Assembly (NCBI GenBank): GCA_028023455.1
Contig: JAQFVV010006646.1
Coordinates: 91,501-155,500, forward strand
Reading direction: 5' to 3'
Source: Epiperipatus broadwayi
Lineage: Eukaryota; Onychophora; Udeonychophora; Euonychophora; Peripatidae
DNA length: 64,000 nucleotides
Of this stretch, positions 35,865 through 47,199 are shown piece by piece. Under the pieces are notes generated by a model. That model did not search any database, was not told the origin of the DNA, and saw only the letters and a list, made by a program, of their open reading frames with translations. Within the stretch, counting starts at the first letter, position 1; each line of letters starts with the position of its first letter. A program made the translations under genes and the position numbers.

Positions 35865-36185
35865 TATCCACAGAATGACGATAACGTTGTTATATATATA
35901 GACAGAATGTCGAGTTCAAAATGGAATAAATGTTGTTGTTTTTTTTATTTCACAATGTGTTCTAAAAATAAAAAAATTTGACATTTAAGAAATGTTTCTA
36001 AATAAAAAAAGAAAAAGAAAAAACATAGTTGGTAGAAATAAGAATTGCCGTGTTACTATTAGTAATAACTCTAATGTTGTAACAACAGCAGTTATAGACA
36101 AAAAATAATTAACAGTATGATAGCTGTAAGAATATTAATAATAGAAAGACAATTATTACTATATTTACTATTTATTTTATATAGT
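35865..36185. other. AT-rich spacer
   Basis: No feature recognised between the GPCR pseudogene and the LINE. Confidence 0.4.
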
Positions 36186-36790
36186 ATTCTTCATTTGGAT
36201 GCTTTCATGTCCATTTCCTTTTAATATTTTTCTAAAAAAAGAATTCATAATATAGTGTGTTTTTTTTTCTGTAAACTCCACAAGTCTATGTCATCTCTTA
36301 TTTCTCTTACCATAATCAAAATTACCTACACCACTTTCATCTTTCATTTGTTTAACCAATTCTAGCATTAAAGTCTCCCATATCAATTTTAAAATGTTGT
36401 TTACTCTGATCAAAAGGCTTTTTGTACATCCATATAAAAATCTTCTACTTCATCACGTTGAGAACTTGTTGAGGCATAAACCGGAATTATCTGCATTTGA
36501 TATCTGCTATTGAGTTGTAAAACTGATCTTGTCACTCTACCTGATACACCATCAATCTCCACAATTTTGTTCTTCCACTTTTTATTTATAATGAATCCTA
36601 CTCCACTTGTATTTCCAATATATGTGCCTTATAGTAGAGTACATGTCCACTTTTTAAATCAATTGTTTCTTCACATTTTGTTCTAACTTTATAAAATCCA
36701 ATAATGTCCCATTTAATATTGGACAGTTCTTCTAACTGTTCCAATATTCCTTCACTTGAAAATCATCTCCAGTTGTAAGTACCTAAACAA
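36186..36790 (-). pseudogene. LINE apurinic endonuclease domain, N-terminal part (inverted)
   Basis: Reading minus from about 36785: LGTYNWR, then NIKWDIIGFYKVRTKCEETI, SGVGFIINKKW, VLQLNSRYQMQIIPVYASTS, a one-base frameshift, then MGDFNAR and YGKRNKR..HRLVEF. IIPVYA and GDFNA are hallmark blocks of the APE-type LINE endonuclease, where the Asp and Asn of GDFN are catalytic. The domain stops where the plus-strand part resumes. Confidence 0.85.
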
Positions 36791-37235
36791 AAAGTCATCA
36801 TCAAATGGCAGCCTGGGTCCAAAATCAGTGGATCCTAAACACCCTCTGCTTTCGGACACCAACCACTGGTGTAATGGGTGACTTTAAAGCCTCCTGGTAA
36901 TAAGGGCCATCATTTATTTTTGTTTGTCATGATTGTATATATCTATTGGAGAAATATTTATTATTTACACATACATTCATTCTGCCTAATGAGGCAACTG
37001 AGAAGAAAGTCCATGGTGTTTCTTGATCTTAAACTCAGAGGTAAAAAGTCAATTAACTCACTATGTTGGCTAATGCATGTTAGTGAGCAACCCATCCATG
37101 TTCTTATACTAGATGAATAATCACTTAGTAATACCAGCTACAACGAAAAGAACGCATGGAGTGGACATTCGGACTTTGGCCTGCTCACTTCCTTTAAGGA
37201 CTCCAAAAGGAATCAATGGGTCTCCGTTCAGGTAA
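36791..37235 (-). other. LINE 5' region (inverted)
   Basis: Non-coding sequence upstream of the endonuclease on the minus strand, including CACTGATTTTGGACCCAGG and AGGAAGTGAGCAGGCCAAAG. Its outer edge is the twin-priming junction, placed within 37220-37257. Confidence 0.55.
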
Positions 37236-39625
37236 AAGCAAACTCCTTTCTGCAGAAGAATTGGATTATATTTTGACTAACAAAAAATACATATTTAAAG
37301 ATTGTAATGTTTTAGATAAATTTAACACAGGAAGTGATCATTAATTAATAAGATATAAGATACGTGTTAATGCAAAACTAGAGAGACGAAAATTATTAAG
37401 AAAAACAATATTTATAGTTGATATTCCTAATCTTCAAAAACATGCTAATGAATTTAAATTAGAACATGCAAGTTGGATTAAAGTACTAGTAGATTTGGAA
37501 CATGATTCACATTTGAATGAAATTAATAAGAAAATAACTGATAAACTTTTAAAAACTGCAACAAAGATAGCTGGTAGAAATAAGCAGCAATTGGCCAATA
37601 AAATTTCTACTGAGACATAAAAATTTATTTAAAAAAAAAATGAACCTATACAAAAATGATGCATTAAAAAGAATAGAATATCTCGAATTTTGTAAAATGG
37701 TGAGGAAAAGAATTGAAATGATATAAGAAGGTATAATTGTGAACTAGCAAGGAATGATGTAGAAGAGAATAAAAATCTCAAGAGTGTAATATAACATTTT
37801 GGTATTGGTAGGAAATTTATATCTGCAATAAGTAAAAAGAAACATTATTATTAAAAAGAGAGATGACAACGTGAAATATGTAGACGACTTCTATCAAGAA
37901 TTATATAGTAATAAAGAACAAGAAGTGAGACATGCAATTAAATTTATGAAGAAAGGAAAGGCTCCACATAAAATGGAATTATATTTGATATATTAAAAGA
38001 AGCAGGTGAAGAAATAAAAAACAACATTTTTTAGCAAAGTTATAAACCAAATGTCTAAATGATAAAGGTGTACTAGATGATTGGTAGAATGCAGTATTAA
38101 TATTAATATTTAAAAAAGGTGATAAAAGAAAATATTATAAATTACAGACCTATCAGCCTTTTATTAGTTTTATACAGAATTTTTACTAAGATAATTACAG
38201 CTCGTTTACATAGCACACTGGATTTACGCCAACCAAGAGAACGAGCTACATTTAAAAGTAGTTTTAGTATTGTAGATCATATCCAGGTACTGAGAAAAGT
38301 TATAGAAAAGACAAATGAATATGAGTTGCCATTATGCTTTAGATTTGTAAATTATAATGTTCATTAAGGCTGTAACCTCAAGCACATGCGTATAAACTGT
38401 GATAGTAGGGACCTCTACAGGTCTTAAAACCACAAGCTTACTCATTGGAAGAAAAGAGTAAGCTTGTGGTTTTAGAGGTCCCTACTATCGCATTTTATAC
38501 GCATGTGCTTGAGGCTACAGCCTTAATGAATATTATTTACGTAATCAATGTGCGTTTAAATAAATTTGTAAATTATAAAAAGGCATTTCATTATATAAAC
38601 ATTTATTCAGTAATTAATGCATTGAATCATCAAGGTATATATCCAAGATGTTGTCATATTATTAAAAATATTTATAAAAATGCAACAGCAACAATTATAT
38701 TACATAATGTTACTTGAAAAGTCAATATCGAGAAGGGTGTAAGAGAGGATGACCCCATATCTCCAAAATTTTTTACCCCTGTGGTTCAAGAAGTACTTTG
38801 TGGATTAAAATGGGAAACTAAAGGAATGAAAGTAAATGGAGATTATTTAAATCATTTAGATTTTGCAGATGATGTAGTTGTTTTTGCAAATAATGCTTTA
38901 GAGCTGTAGGAAATGCAGCACAAGTTATCAGATGAAAACATGAAAGTTGGACCTAAGATAAATGTTAAAAGGACTAAAGTAATGTTCAATGGATTTTCTC
39001 AAAGTATGAAAATAAATATTGATTATAATGAGTTAAAAGAAGTTAACATTTACAAATACCATGGGCATATTGTTAATACAGATGGAAATATAATGGATGA
39101 AATTAATCATAGAATTAAACTTGGTTGGAGTGTTTTTGGTAGAAAAAACTTGAAACTAAAAGAAAATATGCCTATGTGCTTGAAAAGGAAGGTTTTTTAT
39201 AAATGTGTTTTGCCAGTTCTTACTTATGGATCTGAGACCAGGACACTTAATAAAAGAGAAATACAAATACTTCAGATCACTCAAAGAAGTATGGAGAGAT
39301 GCATATTGGGAGTAACAAGGAGAGAATAAAATGCAATATATTGGTAAAGAAACAAATAGGAGATACTGACCTCATTGAACAACTTAAAAGACTGATGGGG
39401 GGTTGGTCTGGATATATTGCTAGAAGAGATGATGATAGATGGACAATTGAAATCTTAAACTGGATTCCAAGAGATTGTAAAACATCCAGAAACAGACCAC
39501 ATATGATATGGATGAATGAAATAAGAAAGTGTGCAGGGTTGATGTGGAGAAGAGAAGCTAAAGATTGGAAAAGATGGCTGGAATGTGGAGAGACCTTTAT
39601 CCAGCATTGTACTGATAATGGTTGA
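37236..39625 (+). pseudogene. LINE endonuclease C-terminus, reverse transcriptase and C-terminal region
   Basis: Starts LDYILTNKKYIFKD, then FNTGSDH (the conserved SDH of the endonuclease) near 37330. RT blocks follow: NYRPISLL (38140), TKIITARLHSTLD, FSIVDHIQVLRKVIEKTNEY, FVNYKKAFHYI after a 206-bp insertion, DDPISPKFF, and LDFADDVVVFANN near 38857-38897 with the catalytic DD. The thumb and C-terminal part includes KVMFNGFSQSMKI, YGSETRTLNKREIQ, and GYIARRDDDRWTIEILNWIP. Frames change at about 37620, 38716, 38910 and 39329, so it is a multiply broken copy. Confidence 0.9.
38358..38563. mobile_element. 206-bp hairpin element inserted in the LINE RT
   Basis: The 15 bases ATTTGTAAATTATAA at 38343-38357 recur at 38564-38578. 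Between them is a long hairpin: CATTAAGGCTGTAACCTCAA onward (38362-38443) is the reverse complement of 38448-38529 apart from a short insertion (AGACCTGT) and a few changes. Removing the insert joins the LINE frames FVNY and KKAFHYI. A 15-bp duplication is longer than for most DNA transposons and fits LINE-mediated insertion. The right flank past the hairpin (38530-38563) is AT-rich. Confidence 0.8.
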
Positions 39626-39650
39626 TGATGGTGATGATAGTATTCTAATT

Positions 39651-40022
39651 TATATACCTGACCAAAACATTGTCTTAAATGGCTCTTTTATTCGTAACAA
39701 AAACATATTTATACTCTTTTCCATGCAGCTGAGATCATAAGCTTAGACACTATGAATCTACTTTACACTGTTATGGTAGATAAACTTATTTTATTGTATA
39801 TAAATAGAAAAAGTAATACAATCTAAGCTTTAAAATATTGATATACTTCTTATTATTGAGTTATCAATTTAAATTTTGTAATATTTATATTAGGTTAATG
39901 TTAATTGATTCATTTAGAAATGCATTCCCTGATACCAATAAAAAAATATTCTTTACTACTTCTTCTTTTCCTATGTATTGATTTCTATTATAACATATCA
40001 CATCATATCATTTACACATTCT
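39651..40022. other. AT-rich spacer
   Basis: Nothing recognised. Confidence 0.4.
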
Positions 40023-40215
40023 TAGACACTTTATCAATACTTTTATTTGTATTATTTGTATTACACTAACAGTTTCGACTGTCCTGCAGTCATCATCAGA
40101 GTTCTTGTTGGATTTTGGTAATAGAATCAACAAGAATTCTGATGATGACTGCAGGACAGTCGAATCTGTTAGTGTAATTCAAATAATACAAACAAAAGTA
40201 TTGATAAAGTATCTA
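40023..40215. repeat. foldback element with hammerhead-like cores
   Basis: Arms of about 88 bp (40023-40110 and 40128-40215) are inverted copies with few mismatches around a 17-base centre. On the minus strand of the left arm, CTGATGA (40099-40093), one extra base, GACTG-CAGGA-CAGTC and GAAAC (40076-40072) fit the hammerhead core layout. The right arm (plus, 40139-40165) has GAAT in place of GAAAC. Downstream of the core both arms have GTTAGTGTAAT, like the GTGTAATT after the Penelope core. In the right arm GAATT before the core could pair with AATTC after it. Confidence 0.65.
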
Positions 40216-41160
40216 ACAAGGTGATATTGTAAAAATTTATTCTCCCACATTCTAACGCTGTGTTTTGCAACATTTTATTCAAAATTTGTATGATCAAACT
40301 AATATTTATAAGAAAAATAATATTTGTAATAACATATCAAGTCGGCTCTCCAATATTAATAGGAAACACAAAATTTGTTGTATATATTAAAAATATAGTA
40401 GTCTATAGCCAATTGTTAAAAAATATAGAATTTTATAATAAATTGTTAAAAAAGACTATAATAAAAAAAAGGTTTCATATTTGAAGAATAGTCTGTACAC
40501 GTAATAAGGACAATTATTGAAAAAAAAAATAGTATAAATAAAATTGCAATGACTGAATGAATGAAAAGAAAAGACAAATATATAGAAATAAAAACAAATA
40601 GTAATATTATAGTGAATATGTTTATTAAAATTATAAGTTAGATTAATAAGAAATGCAAAACAATAATTAATATAAAAATAATTAGTTACAAAAAAATAAC
40701 ACATGATTGGATATAATAAAGAAATAAAAAATCATCAATGGAATATGTATAATAAATATTCAAACAATATTTTATAAATTAAGATTCAACACCAATGTGT
40801 GGAATAAACTATTTTCTTTAGAAAAATACTTTAAATATATATTAGATAATATATCACCAATGCATTTATAAAGAAAGAACACAAGATAAAAATGTAGTGA
40901 AAGTTCAATAAAATTAAAGTTAACATACAGACAGTATTAAAGAAAGAAAAATAAAAGAAGCAGGAATAATAAAACAGATAAGATCAAAATTTAATAATGT
41001 TAGAAAGGCATATATAACAAAATAGATATACAAAAATTACTTACTGATAAATATGGATTTATATTTTTTTTCATATGAATATAAATTTGAATCTATTTGT
41101 AGATGATATGTATATATGAGAGAATAAATAGTATAAGATGAAATATAATATTGTAAATAG

Positions 41161-41256
<96 letters not shown>

Positions 41257-42360
41257 TGCTTTTTATTAGATTTCAGTAGGCTTTGTAAGACATTTTTTTT
41301 AATATTTTAAGATTAAAAGAGATTTAAGGATTTGAAGTGGTATAGCAATGTTAGTAGAGGTTTAAAAAGGTATTTTAAGATTAAGTTAAAGTTATAAATA
41401 TTGAAAAGTTAAAATAAAATGATAGGATTGCAAAGTAAAAATTAAATATTATAATATTGTATGATTGTGAGAACTGGTCATAATGATAGTAATGAGTGTT
41501 ATGTATTAAAAGTCTAATTATTAAAAATTAAATAAGACACTAAATGTATTTTAATAAAAACAGATTTAAATTTATATTATAATTATTTATTAATAGTTTA
41601 GTATTTTGTGGGATGTGCAAATGTATTCAATTTTCTTTATTGTTTAAATCATGTCGAAATTATTATTCCAAATGCTATCATTATATTTTATTAATTTTTA
41701 TAATATAATATTTTGTAATAAATATTTAATTAATTTCATTTCAGACCGTGAATATAAAAAAATCAACACATTTGTCTAAGATTTTTGGTCCTGTGACTGA
41801 CAATGCCTGTATTTTATTGTGTTCTTGCAAGGTTTTTAAAAGAAAGTTTCAAAATTACTTTTAGAATTGTTCTAAAGTTGAAAAAATTTGAATATCATAA
41901 AATAAAATATAGGAGATTATTTAATTGGTTGTCTTTAAAATAGTTGTAGTTAAATTTTGAAAAATAGATATATTAAAATTAAATATTAGATAAATTGATA
42001 AAGTCTTATTTTGAATATGTTATTTTAAAGTGTTTAATTTGTTTAGGTATAATTATAGAATTAATTTAGAATTAAATATTATAATAATATTAGTGTTATA
42101 ATAATGGGTCATAATTCTAAATTTTAAATTAGTTTTGTAAGTTAGAGGTCAGGTAACACATCAGATTGTAATTTAGAGCTAGTATAAAAACTGCTGCACT
42201 TGTGGTTAGTGGTTACTTTTTGTTACTTAGACTATCACTTATTACTACTTTATTTTATTTTTTTATAGTACCAAGTATATTATTATAAGTCAGTTAGTCT
42301 CTATTTTATATTTTATTATTTTAATAGTTAAGATTTTACTTCATTAACGCTTAAATAAAT
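40216..42360. other. AT-rich stretch with a long (TA)n
   Basis: No gene recognised. Open frames at 40260 and 40456 are low-complexity. The main landmark is the TA tract at 41163-41253. Confidence 0.4.
41163..41253. repeat. (TA)n microsatellite
   Basis: About 45 TA units, one of the two longest arrays in the window. Confidence 0.97.
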
Positions 42361-42526
42361 TCATATATATGTGTGCTCTGCGCACAGTTAATGAAGCTAT
42401 TAATAAATTGTCAAAATTTTTACTGCCAAGCACTTTCGGGACAGTCTACAGTCCCATATTCATGGCGAGTTATTCTGTTAATAACTGTAAAACTATGAAA
42501 ATTTTATGCAAATTTATATACAGATG

Positions 42527-43685
42527 TTATGTGGACCATTTATGAGATAGGGAATAGCAGGCCTCTCTTCTGTTGATTGCCGATGAGTCAGCCGCAATGA
42601 AGTAAGCTTCCCTAACTTTATGTTTGGTGTCGTTTGTTTCAGAGCAAATGACACTGGCTGTGGTAGGTAGAAAAGCATGTCCAGAGTTTCTTTCATGTTC
42701 GACAAAAATCGAATTACCTTCAGATTTTGTTTTGGTTTTATTGTAAAGGTATCGGTGTTGAGCTACTCTGGTGGCAATGTTAGCTTTGGTCTCTCCATAA
42801 TATGTTGCCATGCAATTTCTTTGGGGGCAGGTAATTTTGTACACAACTTGAGGAGTGAGTTCAGGTTTGATCCTGTCTTTGGTATTATTTATCAGTCTAT
42901 TGGTGTTGGGAGGTGAACGTAAAGTGACTTCAAAGTCACATGATAGTCGATTGATAAGGCTTTTAGCTGTAGAGTGAACATATGGGATTAAGATTCTTGG
43001 TTTGTTTTCTTTCTTCTGGCTGTGGTTTATTTTATAGAAAAATTTGTTGACTTTTCTGTTGATGGATGAATAAGTGTGTCCAATTTTCCTTAAATCAGTT
43101 ATATAATTGATGAGATTTTTTCTTTTATCTGCCTCATATTTGCACAAGTTATGGTTCCTAAACAAGAATGAGGAGAGGGCTGCAAGTTTGTGTGAGTGAG
43201 GCACGTAAGAATTGGGGTTTGTCAAGCCTCTTACTTCCAAAGGTTTGACTACCATTTGGTAGTCCAGCTTCTCTATGTTTTTGCTAACACATATGTCAAT
43301 GTATTTGACCTGTTTGTCTTGGTTTTCCCAAGTAATAGTAAAAGTGAGTTTGATATTATTATGGAGGCTATTGTAAAGGTTAGAGATGATGTCTTCTGGG
43401 GCAGCAACGAATATGTCATCAATGTAGCGTGTATATATCATATGTGGGGTTGACATGAAGAGTGCAGGTAGTATTAGCTTCTCGTAATGGTCAAGTACAA
43501 TGCTTGCCATTATACCAGTAAGTGGGAGGCCCATCGGCCATCCATTGTTCATACTAAACCACTTATCTCCAAAAACAGCAATTATATTTAAATCAAGCCA
43601 TTTTAAAAAATCGATGATGAATTTGGCACGTGTAGGTGGGCAGTTACTTGATCTTAATCCTATATTTTTTCTCTACCGCTAAAAG
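42527..43685 (-). pseudogene. Penelope-like RT/GIY-YIG protein, 5'-truncated
   Basis: Open from about 43682 down to 42527 on the minus strand. The start is set by truncation rather than a real ATG; the longest ATG frame begins at 43552 (341 codons). Visible are WPMGLPLTGIMASIVLDHYE (RT motif B region), YTRYIDDIFVAAP (motif C with catalytic DD), QVKYIDICVSK, a linker with NKPRILIPYVHS, then the GIY-YIG domain (VVYKITCPQRNCMATYYGET, ATRVAQHRYLYN) with a CPQRNC cysteine pair. RT motif A is missing, so it cannot be active despite the clean frame. Confidence 0.9.
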
Positions 43686-43704
43686 CCTTTTCAATTAATT
43701 TATC

Positions 43705-44135
43705 TGGACTTTGAAGTCGCTTTCCGTTCACCTCCCAACACCAATAGACTGATAAATAATACCAAAGACAGGATCTAACCTGAACTCACCCCTCAAGTTG
43801 TGTACAAAATTACCTGCCCCCAAAGAAATTGCATGGCAACATATTATGGAGAGACCAAAACTAACATTGCCACCAGAGTAGCTCAACACCGATACCTTTT
43901 ACAATAAAACCAAAACAAAGTCTGAAGGTAATTCGATTTTTGTCGAACATGAAAGAAACTCTGGACATGCTTTTCTACCTACCACAGCCAGTGTCATTTG
44001 CTCTGAAACAAATGACACCAAACATAAAGTTAGGGAAGCTTACTCCATTGTGGCTGACCCATCGGCAATCAACAGAAGAGAGGCCTGCTATTCCCTATCT
44101 TGTAAATGGTCCACGTAACATCTGCATATAAATTT
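43705..44135 (+). pseudogene. inverted copy of the Penelope-like GIY-YIG end
   Basis: Plus-strand homologue of the C-terminal part of the element (PNTNRLINNTKD, ITCPQRNCMATYYGET, VAQHRYL). A stop replaces a Lys codon after NTKDRI, and a frameshift follows HRYL. It lies as the right arm of the inverted repeat. Confidence 0.85.
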
Positions 44136-44268
44136 GCATAAAATTTTCATAGTTTTACAATTATTAACAGAATAACTCACCATGAATATGGGACTGTAGA
44201 CTGTCCCAAAAGCGCTTGGCAGTAAAAATTTTGACAATTTATTATTAGCTTCATTAACTGTGCGCAGA

Positions 44269-44269
44269 G

Positions 44270-44300
<31 letters not shown>
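44269..44300. repeat. (CA)n(TA)n microsatellite at Penelope-like element end
   Basis: Follows GCGCAGAG directly. The mirror end at 42361 has a short TATATATGTGTG, so the repeat may be part of the element terminus. Confidence 0.85.
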
Positions 44301-45355
44301 TAATTTATTATTTTAAATAAGTGTAAAGTATTATAAAATTTATAAAGTTAAAGCAAGAATGATTCCCTAAACCACTAAATTCTCTGCTAGTTTTTTCTAT
44401 TTAAATCTTAAGTCAAATTCATAGTGAATTATGGAATATCTACAGGAAATAATGTAGGTTAACGATGAAAAGACAGTGGACAGAGAAAGGTTTAATTTTT
44501 CTCATGTTAATTAAATACTTTGCAATCATTTTTCTAAAATGATTTGGAGTTTAAGGACGATATTATTTGGAAATATCTTTCGGAGAACTAAAACGTTTGT
44601 TTATAATAGTTTAAAGACTTTTAAACTTTATTATTATTTGGGTTATATAATAACCTTGAAACAACTGTAAATTAAATCCAATTTTTAATTTAAAGTTATG
44701 AAATTATTCAAGGTGAAAGTGTAATGAAAAAAAAATATCATTCTTTATTATACTATTGACTATATTTTAAATGCACAGCAAATTTTAAAGAGATATTTAT
44801 TTTAAAAAAAAAAAAACATTTAGATTTTTTTGAGAAAAATTATAAAAAGTAAAAGTTATCACAGATATAATTACTTTGACAAGATATTGTCAAACATACA
44901 TGAATATTTGGATATAATATAAAAGTTGTACTCTTAAATATATATTTAAAAAAGGACAATATGAATAATATTATCAAGATTAAATAATTAACTTAAGGGA
45001 GATTTAAACAAGCATTTATCAAGGACTATATAACTGATTTACATGATAAGAATAATATTTTGAATAAATGAAAAAAAATGCCTACATTCCGCTAATGTAT
45101 ATATTGATTTTTAATGACCGATAATGATGCATCTAAAGCCAAAGAATTCATGTCATTGGAAAAAAAATACCAGAACTTACCTATAAGAATATTTCAAGTA
45201 ATATCACATAAATAGCTGTTATCCTGAGAAATCTACAGACAATTGAATATATTTATAGACTTTCCATAACAGGATGAACAGCCAGTTTTCAAATTTTGTT
45301 GGATTTAATGGTCGACATTTTTTTTTTATTTGTGAGCTTGTATATCTTCTCCAGG
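44301..45355. other. AT-rich spacer
   Basis: No gene or repeat recognised. Confidence 0.4.
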
Positions 45356-47115
45356 TGCACTTTTACTATTATAGCACACTGCCATGACAAGCAGAGAAGC
45401 CAAATACTGCAAGTAAAAGTCACCAATGGCATGTATAGCCAAGTGACCACTATAAGAAATATAGACTGCAGCCACAATTCCAAGCTATAGAACTTCTCCA
45501 CTGCTAAATTTCAATAATCCTGCATCCAAAGCAAGTTTATTTATTTTCAGGTAAACTTCAGGTGCCAGATAATAATAATTAATTAATAGCTTGCTTTGAT
45601 GACAGGTAAACGCATTTAGTGCTTGTTTAATCCTTTTCTTGCTCTTTTATTATGTATTTATAGACAGGTAAATTATAATAAGCTGCTGATGACTTGCTCT
45701 TAATTAAAAATTATCTAGTGTTAATATACTCTGTAAGTGAAATGACCAAACCGTAATTAGCAAACAAATACTTTAAAAGTATTTAACAACATTCTTAATT
45801 CAATAGTACTACAAATTCTATAATAAAGAAAATTATAAATCATTACACACACTTTTCCTGAAACATAGAACAATAAATGGTAATATAGTTAATTTACTAT
45901 AGGTATACTTATGCACACATATCATAACATTTAAATATACTCAAGGAAACCTCTATAAATATTAACTAAATATATTATGAATTATTTAATGTACACATAC
46001 TTACTAGAGTTCACTTTATATGAAAATTATAGAAGGTACTCAAAGATTTCTACCACTATTAACATTTAATAGTCAAGATCAGTTTGTGAATGGGAAATAA
46101 GAAAATTCATAATTACTTTGGATTTTGAACTTTATATTTCAGTAATATGGCTTTCTCTTCATCTGCTAAATTGGTTACAAACCACTTGGATTTGGGACTT
46201 ATTAGTAGTTTATTTATTGGCTTATGTCCTTTCTTTATTGAAATATGCATTTTTGACAGCTCAGATTATTACATGGGCATGGCTTCTTATTGGAGGTGAT
46301 GGTGTTCTGGAGGACCAAAATTGGAGACTGGGCTCATGTTCTGTTAGCTGTTTGGCACCACATTATATTATTTGACTCATAAATCAAATATGATAAACAA
46401 AATCAGAAATCAGAGTCTGAATGATTATGAATAGATTTTGTAGACCTTTTATATGATCCCCTTTCATTGTGTCTTTTGTCACACCTAATTAAATTGTAAA
46501 TTTTATTAATTGTATTTCCATTGTTTTCTTCAGCCACATACCAGCTTAGATTAATCCAGCCTCTGTATAAGATATGGCTCTGAATTATTTCCCATTGTTT
46601 TTGTTTATTGTACTTTATAGTTATAGTAACCATGCTTTTATTTATCAGCCGGGCAATCTTTAAATAAATTTCAATTTACATGCTTATTTTTTTACATTTT
46701 AACTCCATTTCACTTTTACACACATATATTTCTTTTTATTTTTTATATAAAATACATCAAAAGAAAGAACTCTAATTTTAACATTTTATTTATTCTCCCC
46801 CCTCTAATTGCTTTGGCTCTTTAAACTAGTAAACTTATAATAACAAATGATGCAGCATTTTTCTCTTTGGCAATCTGTGATTATAAGAAAAAATCTTTAA
46901 ACTCCTTATATTAAACTTTTTTTAAAACTCTCCTAAATTATATATTTTTATTAATTAGACCATTAATAATTTTTTTAATTAAATCTGCTTTAATCCCTAA
47001 AAGAAAAAGAATCTATAAATAGTTTAAAGAGTTTTAAAACAAAATTTAAAGAAATAAAATCACTATGGAATTATTGGTTAAGAATGATTAAAGCAGATTT
47101 CAAATCAAACAGCAA
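45356..47115 (-). repeat. LTR (3' LTR in element orientation)
   Basis: Matches 50539-52330 in direct orientation along its length. Examples are AGCAAACAAATACTTTA, ATTAATCCAGCCTCTGTATA and TATGGCTCTGAATT. The segment 46981-47100 is inverted relative to the other LTR. Confidence 0.78.
46981..47100. repeat. 120-bp inversion bounded by a 15-bp inverted repeat
   Basis: AAATCTGCTTTAATC (46981-46995) and GATTAAAGCAGATTT (47086-47100) are exact inverted copies. The reverse complement of the whole block aligns with 52214-52295 of the other LTR, including TTATTTCTTTAAATTTT and ACTCTTTAA. The block therefore flipped in one LTR. Confidence 0.75.
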
Positions 47116-47199
47116 ACATATTTTTTATTGCAGAATTTTTCTAAAAACTTGTTTATAGGTGGAGGGTTGTTTGTGTTAAGCAGTTATCTTGTTTAATTT

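Larger units (their letters stand above)
36186..39650 (+). mobile_element. LINE (EN + FADD-type RT) with inverted 5' half
   Basis: The 5' region and the endonuclease N-terminal part lie on the minus strand (36186 to about 37235). The endonuclease C-terminus, RT and C-terminal region continue on plus (about 37236-39625), ending in a TGATGATGG-type tail. Protein order is preserved across the flip: the inverted part ends near a WTW-KHPNEEY-like block and the plus part begins LDYILTNKKYIFKD. This is the product expected of twin-primed LINE insertion. Clade assignment (RTE/Jockey-related) is uncertain. Many stops and frameshifts show it is dead. Confidence 0.85.
42361..44283. mobile_element. second Penelope-like element with inverted 3'-end copy
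   Basis: The 3' portion of the element occurs twice in opposite orientation. The left arm at 42361-42935 is read on minus, and the right arm at about 43705-44283 on plus. The outer ends both read into GCGCAGAGCACACA followed by a CA/TA repeat. Between the arms is the rest of a 5'-truncated coding copy on the minus strand. It is a different lineage from the element at 9585-15498, since the protein motifs and untranslated region are unlike. The layout of inverted partial copies is again typical of Penelope-like elements. Confidence 0.85.

Noticed and set aside
44160-44240. GGGACTGTAGACTGTCCC-(G/A)AAA-type hairpin in the second Penelope-like element as a hammerhead
   Set aside because: It has a stem followed by a GAAA-like box but no CTGANGA box before the stem.
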